This document shows, in pieces, positions 44,015-54,673 of a stretch of DNA of 64,000 nt. Below the pieces are notes generated by a model. The model was not told the origin of the DNA. It worked only from the letters and a program-made list of their open reading frames with translations, and did no database searches. The stretch is taken from positions 62,001 to 126,000 of the forward strand of contig CBDDDI010000004.1 of the NCBI GenBank assembly GCA_965226565.1. Direction: 5' to 3'. The translations under genes were made by a program, and so were the position numbers. The stretch's first letter is position 1. Every line of letters starts with the position of its first letter. The DNA comes from SZUA-444 sp965226565. GTDB taxonomy: Bacteria; Bacillota; Clostridia; Oscillospirales; Ruminococcaceae.

Positions 44015-44920
44015 CACATATCCAAATGCATATCACAAATTTCACTATTTATTTATTAAATATCATTATTTTTACATATTAATACATATAATGTTATTAT
44101 AATTATTATATTTATCTATGCTTTATATGCTGTTATATAATTTACTAATTATAAGAATATTTTTGTAAATTAATATCATAATAAAATTACATATTATTTA
44201 TTTAATAAAAATTCAAAATTATAATTATATAATATATATTGAATATATGTTTTATATCTTAAATATAAAAACGCTATTTTGTAAATAAAAATAACAAAAT
44301 ATAATTTTATATTAACTTTTTTTAAATTAATTCTTAAATATTATATACATTAATTCATTAGTAATCTCTTTAAAATGTTAATAAAATATCTGTAAAAAAC
44401 AATTTGTTTGTTGTGCTTGTTTTTAAAAACATTTTGCTTATATTTTATTTACTTCTTACAGATTAATTTTTTTTGAATTGTATTTTACTAAATTTATAAA
44501 TAAATTTATATAATTAGCTGAGAATTGGAAAATAGCATAAATAAAAATGAATATATATATCCACATATGTCTATACTTTAAATTGAGTATACATTAATCC
44601 TATTTTTAAGCAACAATTGATTTGTATAGTGATTTTTTAAACATAATTAACAACATTTTTATTAAAACAATTACTATTTTAGTAGGTTTTATATTTATTT
44701 TTTTATTTTAAATATAATAAATAATTATTTTACGAAACAAATTAATATGTATTACAAATCTTTTATTCGAAGATTTTACATTAGTATACACATTATATAA
44801 TAAAGAATTATGAATTGTTTTTATTTTTGATTTATTTTCATTTGTTTTATTATATTTGTTATTTTTTTACATTATATAAAATTAATTTTGCACAAATAAT
44901 GGAATAATTAAATTATTTTT
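44015..44920. other. Long AT-rich intergenic region, nothing recognised
   Basis: About 0.9 kb between the divergent GH2 and amylase genes. I see no ORF with a ribosome site, no strong hairpin and no repeat, only extremely AT-rich sequence. It could carry regulatory curvature or binding sites for the two sugar genes, but nothing specific supports this. Confidence 0.6.
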
Positions 44921-44967
44921 TTGACATTATTGACAAAAAAATAATAAAACTTTGGCGAAAAATACAA

Positions 44968-44996
44968 TTGAGATTATACCAATATTTTGATATCCT
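44968..44996 (+). promoter_or_regulatory. Candidate promoter of the amylase gene
   Basis: TTGAGA (44968-44973) and TATCCT (44991-44996) with a 17-nt spacer. Two TTGACA words at 44921 and 44930 lie upstream without a good -10 at the right distance. The start site is therefore not certain. Confidence 0.4.
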
Positions 44997-45080
44997 ATAT
45001 AAAGAAGGTTTTATAAAGAGGATTTAAGAAATATTTAACAAAGAAGTTTTAATTAAAAAAAGGAAAATGGAGGAATTGAA

Positions 45081-46850
45081 ATGGCGAAAAAAAACCGAGG
45101 AATAATTGCGGCTCTATGTTTAATATTATCGATATTCATTAGCGTTACAGTAAATGCAGTTGATGCACCTGTAGTATCAACAACTGTTAACGAAATCCAA
45201 AGCTCAGATTATGGATTAGTTGATGATATTCAAGATGGACAAATTTTACAATTATGGAACTGGTCTTTCAAAAATGCTACTGCTAATATGGAAAAAATTG
45301 CAGAACAAGGTTTTAGTGCAATACAGACTTCACCAATTCAACAAGCAAAAGAAGGAACAACAAATAAATCATTTGGAACTCATTGGTGGGTATATTATCA
45401 ACCATGTTGGTTTCATATTGACAATACAGGAAAAAGTGCATTAGGAAACAAAGAAGATTTTACTGAAATGTGTGACGAAGCTGAAAAATACGGAATAAAA
45501 GTTATCGTTGATGCTGTTTTAAATCATACTGGTGATAATGGCGGATGTAATATCTCACCTGCTGTTGATCCTGATATAAAAAATGATAGATCTGTTTGGC
45601 ACGATATTTCTAAGAACACTTCAAATTGGTCTGATCGTTATGACATTACACAACATAACATGGGTGGACTTCCTGATTTAAACACATCTCATTCTAAAAT
45701 CCAAAATAAAGCAATTGATTTTTTAAAGGAATGTATTGATGCTGGTGCTGACGGTTTCCGTTATGATGGTGCTAAACACATTGAAGTTCCTAATGAGCCA
45801 GGTGGAAGTGATTTTTGGCCAAATGTTATAGGTACTGTTGATGCTTATGCAGCAAATAAAGGTGTTGATCTTTATCATTATGGTGAAATCCTTGATAAAA
45901 CAGGTGGTAATGGTCAAGCTACAATAAATAAATATACAAAATATATGAGTGTAACTGTTAACACTGTAAGTGATTGTATTAGAAACGCTGTTAATAACAG
46001 AGATGTAAATAGTGCTAAAAGAGTTGACTTAAGTTTTGCTGATGGTGCACAACCAACTGGAACTAAAGCTGTTTTATGGAATGAATCACATGACACATTT
46101 GCACATGGTGGTTCAAATTCACAATCAACAAATGTTGCTAACAAAACTTGGTCTATTGTTGGAGCTAGAGGAGAAGCTGCTGGTTTATATTTAGCTCGTC
46201 CTCAAAATCTTAGCCAATCTTTAGGTACTGCTTCAATTACTGGTTGGGCTAGTCCTGAAGTTGCAGCTATTAACAAATTAAATAATCATTTTGCTGGTCA
46301 ACCTGATTATATTTCTTCAAAAGATTCATGTATAATGATTGAACGTGGTACTGCTGGTGCTATTATCACTAATATTTCAGGCAACAATGGTTATGTAAAT
46401 ATGAAAGCAAATAGAATTGCAAACGGAACATACACTGACCAAATTTCTGGAAACAAATTTAAAGTTTCAAACGGACAAATTAGTGGACAAATTGGTTCAA
46501 GTGGTATTGCTGCAATATACAATCCTGATGGAGGAGAAACTCCTACTCCACCAGTGAATCCAGGTACTATCAAACTTAAATTCACTAACAATTTGAATTG
46601 GAATAATGTACGTGCATATTTCTTCAATTCAAATGGTGATTGCACTTCTTGCTGGCCTGGTGATTCAATGGACTTTTTAGAAAATAATCAATATGGTGAA
46701 AACGTTTATATTATAAATGTTCCTGACAATGCTACTCATGTTGTATTTAATGGTAGCAATGATCAAACTGTTGATTTAGATTTAGGCGTTGAAGGATATT
46801 GGTTAGATGGTACTCAATCATATGGAAAATACAACGCTAAGGCTTGGTAA
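45081..46850 (+). CDS. Secreted GH13 alpha-amylase with C-terminal starch-binding module
   Basis: A 589-aa extracellular enzyme that cleaves internal alpha-1,4 bonds of starch. A Sec signal peptide is clear (MAKKNRG, hydrophobic core 8-22, likely cut after VNA at 26). The four GH13 regions are present: DAVLNH (144-149), GFRYDGAKH with nucleophile D229, YHYGEI with acid/base E269, and NESHD with D338. After a PTPPVNP linker (488-494), residues 496-589 look like a CBM26-type module, with aromatic residues (NWNNVRAYFFN, SCWPG) for starch binding. There is no sortase signal. The start has GGAGGAA upstream. Confidence 0.95.
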   Translation: MAKKNRGIIAALCLILSIFISVTVNAVDAPVVSTTVNEIQSSDYGLVDDIQDGQILQLWNWSFKNATANMEKIAEQGFSAIQTSPIQQAKEGTTNKSFGTHWWVYYQPCWFHIDNTGKSALGNKEDFTEMCDEAEKYGIKVIVDAVLNHTGDNGGCNISPAVDPDIKNDRSVWHDISKNTSNWSDRYDITQHNMGGLPDLNTSHSKIQNKAIDFLKECIDAGADGFRYDGAKHIEVPNEPGGSDFWPNVIGTVDAYAANKGVDLYHYGEILDKTGGNGQATINKYTKYMSVTVNTVSDCIRNAVNNRDVNSAKRVDLSFADGAQPTGTKAVLWNESHDTFAHGGSNSQSTNVANKTWSIVGARGEAAGLYLARPQNLSQSLGTASITGWASPEVAAINKLNNHFAGQPDYISSKDSCIMIERGTAGAIITNISGNNGYVNMKANRIANGTYTDQISGNKFKVSNGQISGQIGSSGIAAIYNPDGGETPTPPVNPGTIKLKFTNNLNWNNVRAYFFNSNGDCTSCWPGDSMDFLENNQYGENVYIINVPDNATHVVFNGSNDQTVDLDLGVEGYWLDGTQSYGKYNAKAW

Positions 46851-46868
46851 ATAATAAATTAAAACTGA

Positions 46869-46901
46869 AAATTCCTTGCTACAAAAGCAAGGAATTTTTT
46901 T
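46869..46901 (+). terminator. Terminator of the amylase gene
   Basis: AAATTCCTTGCT (46869-46880) pairs with AGCAAGGAATTT (46886-46897), followed by a T-run. Confidence 0.9.
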
Positions 46902-46915
46902 ATTACATATACAAA

Positions 46916-46948
46916 TAAAAAAACAGCTCCAAAATAATGGAGCTGTTT
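46916..46948 (-). terminator. Terminator of rpoBC
   Basis: AAACAGCTCC (46921-46930) pairs with GGAGCTGTTT (46939-46948). On the minus strand a run of eight T follows. It lies just after the rpoC stop, so no ribosomal protein genes are co-transcribed downstream. Confidence 0.9.
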
Positions 46949-46954
46949 AATTTT

Positions 46955-49900
46955 TTATTCTTCAACTATTTCTTCTGATTCTGGTTTATTTGATACAACT
47001 TTAACGTTATTGTAACATTCCATACCAGTACCAGCTGGAACAAGTTTACCAATAATAACATTCTCTTTAAGTCCAAGCAATTTATCGCTTTTTCCACGAA
47101 TAGCTGCATCTGTAAGTGCTTTTGTTGTTTCTTGGAATGAAGCAGCAGACAAGAATGAATCTGAGTTTGAAGAAGCTTTTGTAATACCTTGTAACACAGG
47201 ATTATAAGTGATAAGAGAAGCTTCAGCGTCTCCAGCTTCCATTTGCTCTTTTATTTCTTCATTGATTTCTATAATTTCATTTTTATCTACTAATGTTCCA
47301 GGTAACATAAAGCTACTACCAGCATCATCAATTTTAACTTTTTTCATCATTTGACGAACAATAACTTCGATATGTTTATCATTAATATCAACACCTTGTA
47401 AACGATAAACTTTTTGAACTTCATCAATGATATAGTTTTGAACAGCTTTTTCTCCTCTTACTGCAAGAACATCACCTGGATAAATACTACCTTCAGTTAA
47501 TGGCTCACCTTTTTCAACATAGTCACCTTCATTAACACGAAGCTTGTAACCATATGGAATTTGATAATATTCTTCTTCAAGAGTTTCAGGATTTGTAATA
47601 ACTGCATTTTTAATCTTTTTGACTTCTTCAAATCTAAGACTACCAGCATATTTTGCTATAATTGCAGCATTTTTAGGACGTCTACTTTCGAAAAGTTCTT
47701 CGACACGAGGTAGACCTTGAGTAATATCTTCAGCAGATGCAATACCACCTGTATGGAAAGTTCTCATTGTTAGCTGTGTACCTGGCTCACCAATTGATTG
47801 AGCAGATATAACACCAACTGCTTCACCAACTCTAACAACTTTACCACTTGCAAGGTTAGCACCATAACATTTAGCACAAACTCCATGTCTAGCTTTACAT
47901 TGAAGTACTGAACGAATAGAAATTGTTGTTTCACCTTTTTCTTCAAGAACAGCACATATTTTTTTAGAATCTTGGCTAGAAATAAGTTTATCTTTAGAAA
48001 CAACCATTTCGCCTGTTTTAGAATCTTTAAGATCTTCAACAAGATAACGACCAACTAAACGTTCTTGTAATGGCTCGATAACTTCTCTACCGTTTTTAAT
48101 TTCATAAATTTCAATACCTGTTTGAGTTCCACAATCTTCTTCACGAATAATAATATCTTGAGAAACATCAACAAGACGACGAGTCAAATAACCTGAGTCA
48201 GCAGTTCTAAGAGCTGTATCAGCAAGACCTTTACGTGCACCACGAGATGAAATAAAGTATTCAAGAATATTTAATCCTTCACGATAGTTAGCACGAATTG
48301 GCATTTCAATTGTTCTACCAGAAGTATTTGCAATAAGTCCACGCATACCAGCTAGCTGTCTGATCTGATTAATACTACCACGAGCACCTGAATCAGCCAT
48401 CATAAAGATAGGATTGTAATTATCAAGATTATCTTTAAGAGCTACAGTAACTTTATCAGTAGCGTCGTTCCATATTTCAATAGCTTTTTGAGATTTCTCA
48501 TCAGCAGAAATATAACCACGTCTATATTGTTTATCTACTTTATCAACCATTGCATCTGCATTTCCTAAAATGTCCTTCTTTTGAGGAGGAATAATAGCAT
48601 CACAAACAGCAACAGTAATAGCAGCTTTTGTTGAATATTTAAATCCAAGAGCTTTTACTCTATCAAGAACTTCAGATGTAGTAGCTGTTCCATGTTTTAT
48701 AATACATCTTTCAATTATTTGAGAAAGTTGTTTTTTACCAACAAGGAAAGCAACTTCAAGTTCAAATTGTTTTTCAGAATTTGTTCTATCAACAAATCCT
48801 AAATCTTGAGGTATATTCTCATTGAATATTAATCTACCAACAGTTGCATTTATAACTTTAGAAACTTGTTTGTCTCCTATTTCTTTAACAACTCTAACTT
48901 TAATGTTAGCATGCAAAGTAACTTCACCTTCGTGATAAGCCATAAGTGCTTCATTAATATCACGGAATATCTTACCTTCACCTTTTTCGCCTTGTTTTTC
49001 CATTGTTAAATAGTAAGATCCAAGCACCATATCTTGTGATGGAACAGCAACAGGACGTCCATCAGAAGGTTTTAATAGGTTATTTGCAGCAAGCATTAAG
49101 AATCTTGCTTCTGCTTGAGCTTCTGCTGATAAAGGAACGTGAACAGCCATCTGGTCACCATCAAAGTCAGCATTAAAAGCTGTACAAACAAGTGGATGAA
49201 GTTTTATAGCTCTACCTTCAACTAGAATAGGTTCAAATGCTTGAATTCCAAGTCTATGAAGTGTAGGAGCACGGTTTAACATTACTGGATGACCTTCAAT
49301 TACGTTTTCAAGTGCATCCCAAACATCTGGTTTAGCACGTTCAACCATTTTTCTTGCAGATTTAATGTTATTTACAACTTCAGTATCCACAAGACGTTTC
49401 ATAACAAAAGGTTTGAATAATTCAAGAGCCATTTCTTTAGGCAAACCACATTGGAACATTTTTAGTTCAGGACCAACTACGATAACTGAACGTCCAGAAT
49501 AGTCAACACGTTTACCAAGAAGGTTTTGACGGAAACGACCTTGTTTACCTTTAAGCATATCAGAAAGTGATTTAAATGCACGATTATTAGGTCCAGTAAC
49601 AGGTCTACCATGTCTACCATTATCAATAAGTGCATCAACAGATTCTTGAAGCATTCTTTTTTCATTTCTGATAATAATGTCAGGAGCTTCAAGCTCTAAC
49701 ATTCTTTTTAAACGGTTATTTCTGTTTATAACACGTCTATATAAATCATTAAGATCACTTGTTGCATATCTACCACCATCAAGCATAACCATAGGTCTTA
49801 AATCTGGTGGAATAACAGGAACTGCATTTAAAATCATCCATTCTGGACGGTTTTTAGAAAGTCTGAAAGCTTCAACGATTTCAAGTCTTTTTAAAAGTTT

Positions 49901-50512
49901 AATTCTTTTTTGTCCAACTGGCAAATCTTTAAGTTCAGTTTTCAATTGAGCAGCAAGTACTTCAAGGTCAATTTCTTTTAAAAGCTCTTGAACAGCTTCA
50001 GCACCCATTCCAGCTTTAAATTCATCTTCCCATTTTTCTCTTGCTTCCTGATAATCTTTTTCTGTTAAAAGTTGCTTTTTAACCAAAGAAGTGTTACCTG
50101 GATCAATAACGATATATTTTGTAAAATAAAGTACTTCTTCAAGACGTTTTTGAGAGACTTCAAGCACTTGTCCAATTCTTGAAGGTGTACCTTTAAAGTA
50201 CCAGATGTGAGACACAGGAGCTGCAAGCTCTATATGTCCCATTCTTTCACGTCTTACTTTAGCACGAGTAACTTCAACGCCACAACGTTCACAAACTTTA
50301 CCTTTAAAACGGATTTTCTTATATTTACCACAGTGGCACTCCCAATCCTTTGAAGGGCCAAAGATTTTTTCACAGAAAAGTCCATCTCTTTCTGGCTTTT
50401 GTGTTCTGTAATTTATAGTTTCAGGTCTTTCTACTGCACCATATGACCATTCCAGTATCTGTTCTGGAGATGCTAGACCAATTTTTATAGATTCAAAAGT
50501 ATTGAATTCCAA
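46955..50512 (-). CDS. rpoC: RNA polymerase beta' subunit
   Basis: The catalytic beta' subunit, 1185 aa, a usual length for Bacillota. The active-site magnesium motif NADFDGDQMAVH is present. So are the N-terminal zinc site (CHCGKYKKIRFKGKVCERCG), the second zinc site (CKARHGVCAKCYG), and the trigger-loop region near MRTFHTGGIA. The start is a TTG with GAGGGG upstream, 18 nt after the rpoB stop, so it is co-transcribed with rpoB. No intein or split is seen. Confidence 0.98.
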   Translation of the reverse strand: MEFNTFESIKIGLASPEQILEWSYGAVERPETINYRTQKPERDGLFCEKIFGPSKDWECHCGKYKKIRFKGKVCERCGVEVTRAKVRRERMGHIELAAPVSHIWYFKGTPSRIGQVLEVSQKRLEEVLYFTKYIVIDPGNTSLVKKQLLTEKDYQEAREKWEDEFKAGMGAEAVQELLKEIDLEVLAAQLKTELKDLPVGQKRIKLLKRLEIVEAFRLSKNRPEWMILNAVPVIPPDLRPMVMLDGGRYATSDLNDLYRRVINRNNRLKRMLELEAPDIIIRNEKRMLQESVDALIDNGRHGRPVTGPNNRAFKSLSDMLKGKQGRFRQNLLGKRVDYSGRSVIVVGPELKMFQCGLPKEMALELFKPFVMKRLVDTEVVNNIKSARKMVERAKPDVWDALENVIEGHPVMLNRAPTLHRLGIQAFEPILVEGRAIKLHPLVCTAFNADFDGDQMAVHVPLSAEAQAEARFLMLAANNLLKPSDGRPVAVPSQDMVLGSYYLTMEKQGEKGEGKIFRDINEALMAYHEGEVTLHANIKVRVVKEIGDKQVSKVINATVGRLIFNENIPQDLGFVDRTNSEKQFELEVAFLVGKKQLSQIIERCIIKHGTATTSEVLDRVKALGFKYSTKAAITVAVCDAIIPPQKKDILGNADAMVDKVDKQYRRGYISADEKSQKAIEIWNDATDKVTVALKDNLDNYNPIFMMADSGARGSINQIRQLAGMRGLIANTSGRTIEMPIRANYREGLNILEYFISSRGARKGLADTALRTADSGYLTRRLVDVSQDIIIREEDCGTQTGIEIYEIKNGREVIEPLQERLVGRYLVEDLKDSKTGEMVVSKDKLISSQDSKKICAVLEEKGETTISIRSVLQCKARHGVCAKCYGANLASGKVVRVGEAVGVISAQSIGEPGTQLTMRTFHTGGIASAEDITQGLPRVEELFESRRPKNAAIIAKYAGSLRFEEVKKIKNAVITNPETLEEEYYQIPYGYKLRVNEGDYVEKGEPLTEGSIYPGDVLAVRGEKAVQNYIIDEVQKVYRLQGVDINDKHIEVIVRQMMKKVKIDDAGSSFMLPGTLVDKNEIIEINEEIKEQMEAGDAEASLITYNPVLQGITKASSNSDSFLSAASFQETTKALTDAAIRGKSDKLLGLKENVIIGKLVPAGTGMECYNNVKVVSNKPESEEIVEE

Positions 50513-50530
50513 AATACGACCCCTCTTCCT

Positions 50531-53500
50531 TTAGATATTATTGTCGTCATCCTCACTACTATCATTGCCGAAATAATCAAACATCTCTGAGTTTTCTTCT
50601 ACTACTAGATTCTCTTCATCATCTTCAATTTCAGCACTATCATCAGCCGGCTTCTCGGCAACATATTCCATTTCCTCAGGCATAGGTTGTGGCATAATTT
50701 CATCATCATCAAATGTTTGTTTAAGGTCAATCTCTTCATTATTAATATTAAGAATCTTAACATCAAGACTAAGTGATTGTAATTCTTTAATAAGAACCTT
50801 AAACGCCTCAGGAATACCAGGTTTTGGTACGTTTTGACCTTTTACAATAGCCTCATAAGTTTTTACACGTCCTATTGTATCATCAGATTTAACTGTAGAC
50901 ATTTCAAGAAGTGTATAAGCAGCACCATATGCTTCAAGAGCCCATACTTCCATCTCACCAAATCTTTGTCCACCAAACTGAGCTTTACCACCAAGTGGTT
51001 GCTGAGTTACAAGTGAATAAGGACCAACTGAACGAGCATGGATTTTATCATCAACCAAGTGGTGAAGTTTCAAATAATACATGTATCCAACAGTTACACG
51101 GTTATCAAATTTCTCACCTGTTCTACCATCATATAATGTAGTTTTACCATCATCATTCATCTCAAGTTTTGTTGTATCAATAATCTCACGACCATTTTTA
51201 TATAAAACTTGTGGTTCAGGTTTTTCTGTTTTAGCTTTTTCAATAAGCTCATCATTAATAGCTCTTGCTTGATTAAATGCATCTCTAATGTCTTTCTCGT
51301 GAGCACCATCAAATACAGGAGTCATGATTTTCCATCCTAAAGCTTTTGCAGCCATAGCAAGATGTACTTCAAGAACCTGACCGATGTTCATACGTGAAGG
51401 AACACCTAGAGGATTAAGAACTATATCAAGAGGTGTACCGTCTGGTAAGAATGGCATATCTTCTTGAGGTAAAATTCTGGAAACAACACCCTTGTTTCCG
51501 TGACGACCAGCCATTTTATCTCCGACAGATATTTTTCTCTTTTGTGCAATATAACATCTTACAAGCATATTTACACCAGGAGAAAGTTCATCACAATTTT
51601 CTCTTGTAAATACCTTAACATCAACAATAACACCAGCCTCACCATGAGGAACTCTTAGAGAATTATCACGAACTTCTCTTGCTTTTTCTCCAAAAATAGC
51701 ACGAAGAAGTCTTTCTTCAGCAGTAAGTTCAGTTTCACCTTTTGGTGTAACTTTACCAACCAAAATATCACCAGAACGAACTTCAGCACCAATTCTGATA
51801 ATACCATTTTGGTCAAGATCTTTAAGAGCATCTTCACCTACATTAGGAATATCTCTAGTAATCTCTTCTGGTCCAAGCTTTGTATCTCTAGATTCAATTT
51901 CATATTCTTCTATATGAACAGATGTATAAACATCTTCTCTAACAAGTTTTTCATTTAATAAAACAGCATCTTCATAGTTATAACCTTCCCAAGTCATAAA
52001 TCCAATAAGAGCATTTTTACCTAATGAAATTTCTCCATCAGCAGTAGCTGGTCCATCAGCGATAACTTGTTTTGCTTCAATTTTATCACCTTTAGAAACA
52101 ATTGGACGTTGGTTAACACAAGTTCCTTGGTTAGAACGTTTAAATTTAATTAATTTATAAGTTACTGTTTCATCATCATCTTGTTTGATAACAATTTCAT
52201 CAGCAGAAACTTTTAATACATAACCTGGTTTTTCAGCAACAATTGCAACTCCAGAGTCAACACAAGCTTTATATTCCATACCAGTACCAATAATAGGTGA
52301 TTCTGTTTTTAATAGTGGAACAGCTTGACGTTGCATGTTTGATCCCATCAAAGCACGGTTTGCGTCATCATTTTCAAGGAAAGGAATTGACGCTGTAGCA
52401 ATTGAAACAACCATTTTTGGTGAAACATCCATGAAATCAATTTTTTCACGTTCTATTTCAAGAATTTGGTCACGATAACGAGCTTTAACTTTTTCATTAG
52501 CTAATTTGCTATCTTCTGTTAATGGTTCATTAGCTTGTGCTACAACAAAGTTATCTTCAACATCAGCTGTCATATAAACAACTTCGTCAGTTACAACACC
52601 TGTTTCTTTATCAAGCTTTCTATAAGGAGCTTCAATAAAACCATATTCATTAATTCTTGCAAAAGAAGCAAGATATGAGATAAGACCAATGTTTGGACCT
52701 TCAGGAGTTTCAATAGGACACATTCTACCGTAGTGAGAATAATGTACGTCACGAACCTCAAATCCAGCACGATCACGAGACAAACCACCAGGTCCTAAAG
52801 CTGAAAGTCTTCTTTTATGTGTAAGTTCAGCAAGAGGATTTGTTTGATCCATAAATTGTGAAAGTGGTGAAGAACCAAAGAATTCTTTAATTGCAGCTGT
52901 AATTGGTCTAATATTTATAAGAACTTGTGGAGTTACAACGTCCATATCTTGTGATTGAACGTTCATTCTCTCACGAATAACTCTTTCCATTCTAGCGAAA
53001 CCAATTCTAAATTGATTTTGAAGAAGTTCACCTACACTACGTATACGTCTATTACCAAGGTGATCAATATCATCAACAATTCCTACACCTTCGCAAAGGT
53101 TCAAGAAATAGCTAATTGTAGCGTATATATCATCAAGTATGATATGTTTTGGAACAAGTTCATCAGCACGAGATTTTATATTCTCTCTTAATTCTTCTTC
53201 TCCATTACTATCTTCAAGAATTTCTTTAAGAACGCTAAAACGAACTTTTTCATTAATTCCATATTCAACACAGTCAAAATCAACATATATGCCAATATCA
53301 ACCATACCATTACCAATAACTTTAACTTCTTTATCTTCTATTTTAGTAGTTGTCTCACCAGTAGCACTTGTTACTACTTCTTTTTTAGTAACAGTAACAA
53401 AAGCTTCAATAACACCAGCTGATTCTATTTCCATAGCTTTATCATAATTTAGTTTTTCGCCTGAATCAGCAATAATTTCACCAGTCATTGGATTAACAAT

Positions 53501-54385
53501 AGGTCTTGACACAACATGTCCAGATATTCTAGAACCAATGCCTAATTTTTTATTATATTTATAACGACCAAACCTTGATAAATCGTATCTCTTAGCATCA
53601 AAAAGCAAAGAATTTATATGTGTTTCAGCACTATCAACTGTTGGAGGCTCGCCTGGTCTTAATCTTTTATAAACTTCAAGCAAAGCTTCTTCACGGTTTT
53701 TTGTTGCGTCTTTTTGAAGAATAGTTTGATTAATTCTTTCATCAATACCAAACATTTCTTCTATTTCTTCATCTAATCCTACGCCAAGAGCACGAATGAA
53801 TGTTGTCAAAGGAATTTTACGGTTTTTATCTATTCTTACATAAGCTATATCATTTGAATCCATTTCATATTCAAGCCATGCACCTCTATTTGGTATAACA
53901 GTAGCTTTGAATAAATCTTTACCTGTTTTGTCTTTTTCTGAAGAATAATATACTCCAGGAGAACGAACAAGTTGAGAAACGATAACACGCTCTGCACCAT
54001 TAATTACGAACGTACCACTTTCTGTCATTAGTGGGAATTCTCCCATATATACTTCACTGTCTTTAATTTCGCCAGTTTCTTTATTATTAAGTCTTGCAAC
54101 TACTCTGATAGGCGCAGCATAAGTTACATCTCGTTCCTTACATTCTGCTACAGAATATTTAGGGGTCTTGTCTATTTTAAAATCAATAAAGTTTAGCTCG
54201 AGATTACCGTTATAATCTGTAATAGCGGAAACATCTCTAAAAACCTCCTTCAATCCCTCTCCTAAAAACCACTTGTAGGAATTCTTCTGAACCTCGATAA
54301 GGTTTGGCATTTCTAAGACTTCATTAATCTTAGCAAAACTCATTCGAGTATTCTTCCCCAGCTTTTGCGGCTTGACATTCACCAT
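50531..54385 (-). CDS. rpoB: RNA polymerase beta subunit
   Basis: The beta subunit, 1284 aa from the chosen ATG. The rifampicin region is intact (FFGSSPLSQFMDQTNPL, then HKRRLSALGPGGL), with wild-type Q, D, H, R and S positions by eye. GDKMAGRHGNKGVVS and the C-terminal QQPLGGKAQFGGQRFGEMEVWALEAYGAA are hallmark segments. An acidic C-terminal tail (about 1225-1284) follows. The ATG at 54385 lies 11 nt after AAGGAG; a GTG at 54397 overlaps that site. It has its own promoter instead of following rplJL. Confidence 0.98.
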   Translation of the reverse strand: MVNVKPQKLGKNTRMSFAKINEVLEMPNLIEVQKNSYKWFLGEGLKEVFRDVSAITDYNGNLELNFIDFKIDKTPKYSVAECKERDVTYAAPIRVVARLNNKETGEIKDSEVYMGEFPLMTESGTFVINGAERVIVSQLVRSPGVYYSSEKDKTGKDLFKATVIPNRGAWLEYEMDSNDIAYVRIDKNRKIPLTTFIRALGVGLDEEIEEMFGIDERINQTILQKDATKNREEALLEVYKRLRPGEPPTVDSAETHINSLLFDAKRYDLSRFGRYKYNKKLGIGSRISGHVVSRPIVNPMTGEIIADSGEKLNYDKAMEIESAGVIEAFVTVTKKEVVTSATGETTTKIEDKEVKVIGNGMVDIGIYVDFDCVEYGINEKVRFSVLKEILEDSNGEEELRENIKSRADELVPKHIILDDIYATISYFLNLCEGVGIVDDIDHLGNRRIRSVGELLQNQFRIGFARMERVIRERMNVQSQDMDVVTPQVLINIRPITAAIKEFFGSSPLSQFMDQTNPLAELTHKRRLSALGPGGLSRDRAGFEVRDVHYSHYGRMCPIETPEGPNIGLISYLASFARINEYGFIEAPYRKLDKETGVVTDEVVYMTADVEDNFVVAQANEPLTEDSKLANEKVKARYRDQILEIEREKIDFMDVSPKMVVSIATASIPFLENDDANRALMGSNMQRQAVPLLKTESPIIGTGMEYKACVDSGVAIVAEKPGYVLKVSADEIVIKQDDDETVTYKLIKFKRSNQGTCVNQRPIVSKGDKIEAKQVIADGPATADGEISLGKNALIGFMTWEGYNYEDAVLLNEKLVREDVYTSVHIEEYEIESRDTKLGPEEITRDIPNVGEDALKDLDQNGIIRIGAEVRSGDILVGKVTPKGETELTAEERLLRAIFGEKAREVRDNSLRVPHGEAGVIVDVKVFTRENCDELSPGVNMLVRCYIAQKRKISVGDKMAGRHGNKGVVSRILPQEDMPFLPDGTPLDIVLNPLGVPSRMNIGQVLEVHLAMAAKALGWKIMTPVFDGAHEKDIRDAFNQARAINDELIEKAKTEKPEPQVLYKNGREIIDTTKLEMNDDGKTTLYDGRTGEKFDNRVTVGYMYYLKLHHLVDDKIHARSVGPYSLVTQQPLGGKAQFGGQRFGEMEVWALEAYGAAYTLLEMSTVKSDDTIGRVKTYEAIVKGQNVPKPGIPEAFKVLIKELQSLSLDVKILNINNEEIDLKQTFDDDEIMPQPMPEEMEYVAEKPADDSAEIEDDEENLVVEENSEMFDYFGNDSSEDDDNNI

Positions 54386-54530
54386 AGGCTCAATCACTCC
54401 TTAAATTATTTCGCACGGATTGCTATACTTTTTGTCAATAAAAGCAAAAATACGTATTGTATTTTATAAAATTATGTGATATACTTTTCTAAGTAATTGG
54501 ACATAACAATCCATATTGATACAGTATATA

Positions 54531-54559
54531 ATTATATTATTATATACTAGCATTGTCAA
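54531..54559 (-). promoter_or_regulatory. Consensus promoter of rpoBC
   Basis: On the minus strand TTGACA (54554-54559) and TATAAT (54531-54536) with a 17-nt spacer, full consensus. It leaves a leader of about 140 nt before the rpoB ATG. Confidence 0.85.
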
Positions 54560-54579
54560 GCTTTTTATAAAACTTTAGC

Positions 54580-54619
54580 ACAATGACTGTAATTTTCTAA
54601 AAAAAATTACAGTCATTGT
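54580..54619 (-). terminator. Perfect 17-bp inverted repeat after comM, terminator-like
   Basis: Arms 54580-54596 and 54603-54619 are perfectly complementary around a 6-nt loop. On the minus strand the arm's T4 and loop form a T-run inside the hairpin, and the tail (GCTAAAGTTTT) is weak; on the plus strand the tail is TTATTTTT, but no plus gene ends here. It insulates comM from the rpoBC promoter 20 nt away. Confidence 0.55.
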
Positions 54620-54673
54620 TTATTTTTCACATTAATCACGCTTTTGTGACTTTTTATGTAAAATATCTCTTAT

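Noticed and set aside
46955..54385. Intein or split in rpoB/rpoC
   Set aside because: Both proteins have normal length and uninterrupted motifs.
54580..54619. Insertion-sequence end or transposon inverted repeat
   Set aside because: The arms are only 6 nt apart and there is no transposase or target duplication; it is a hairpin.
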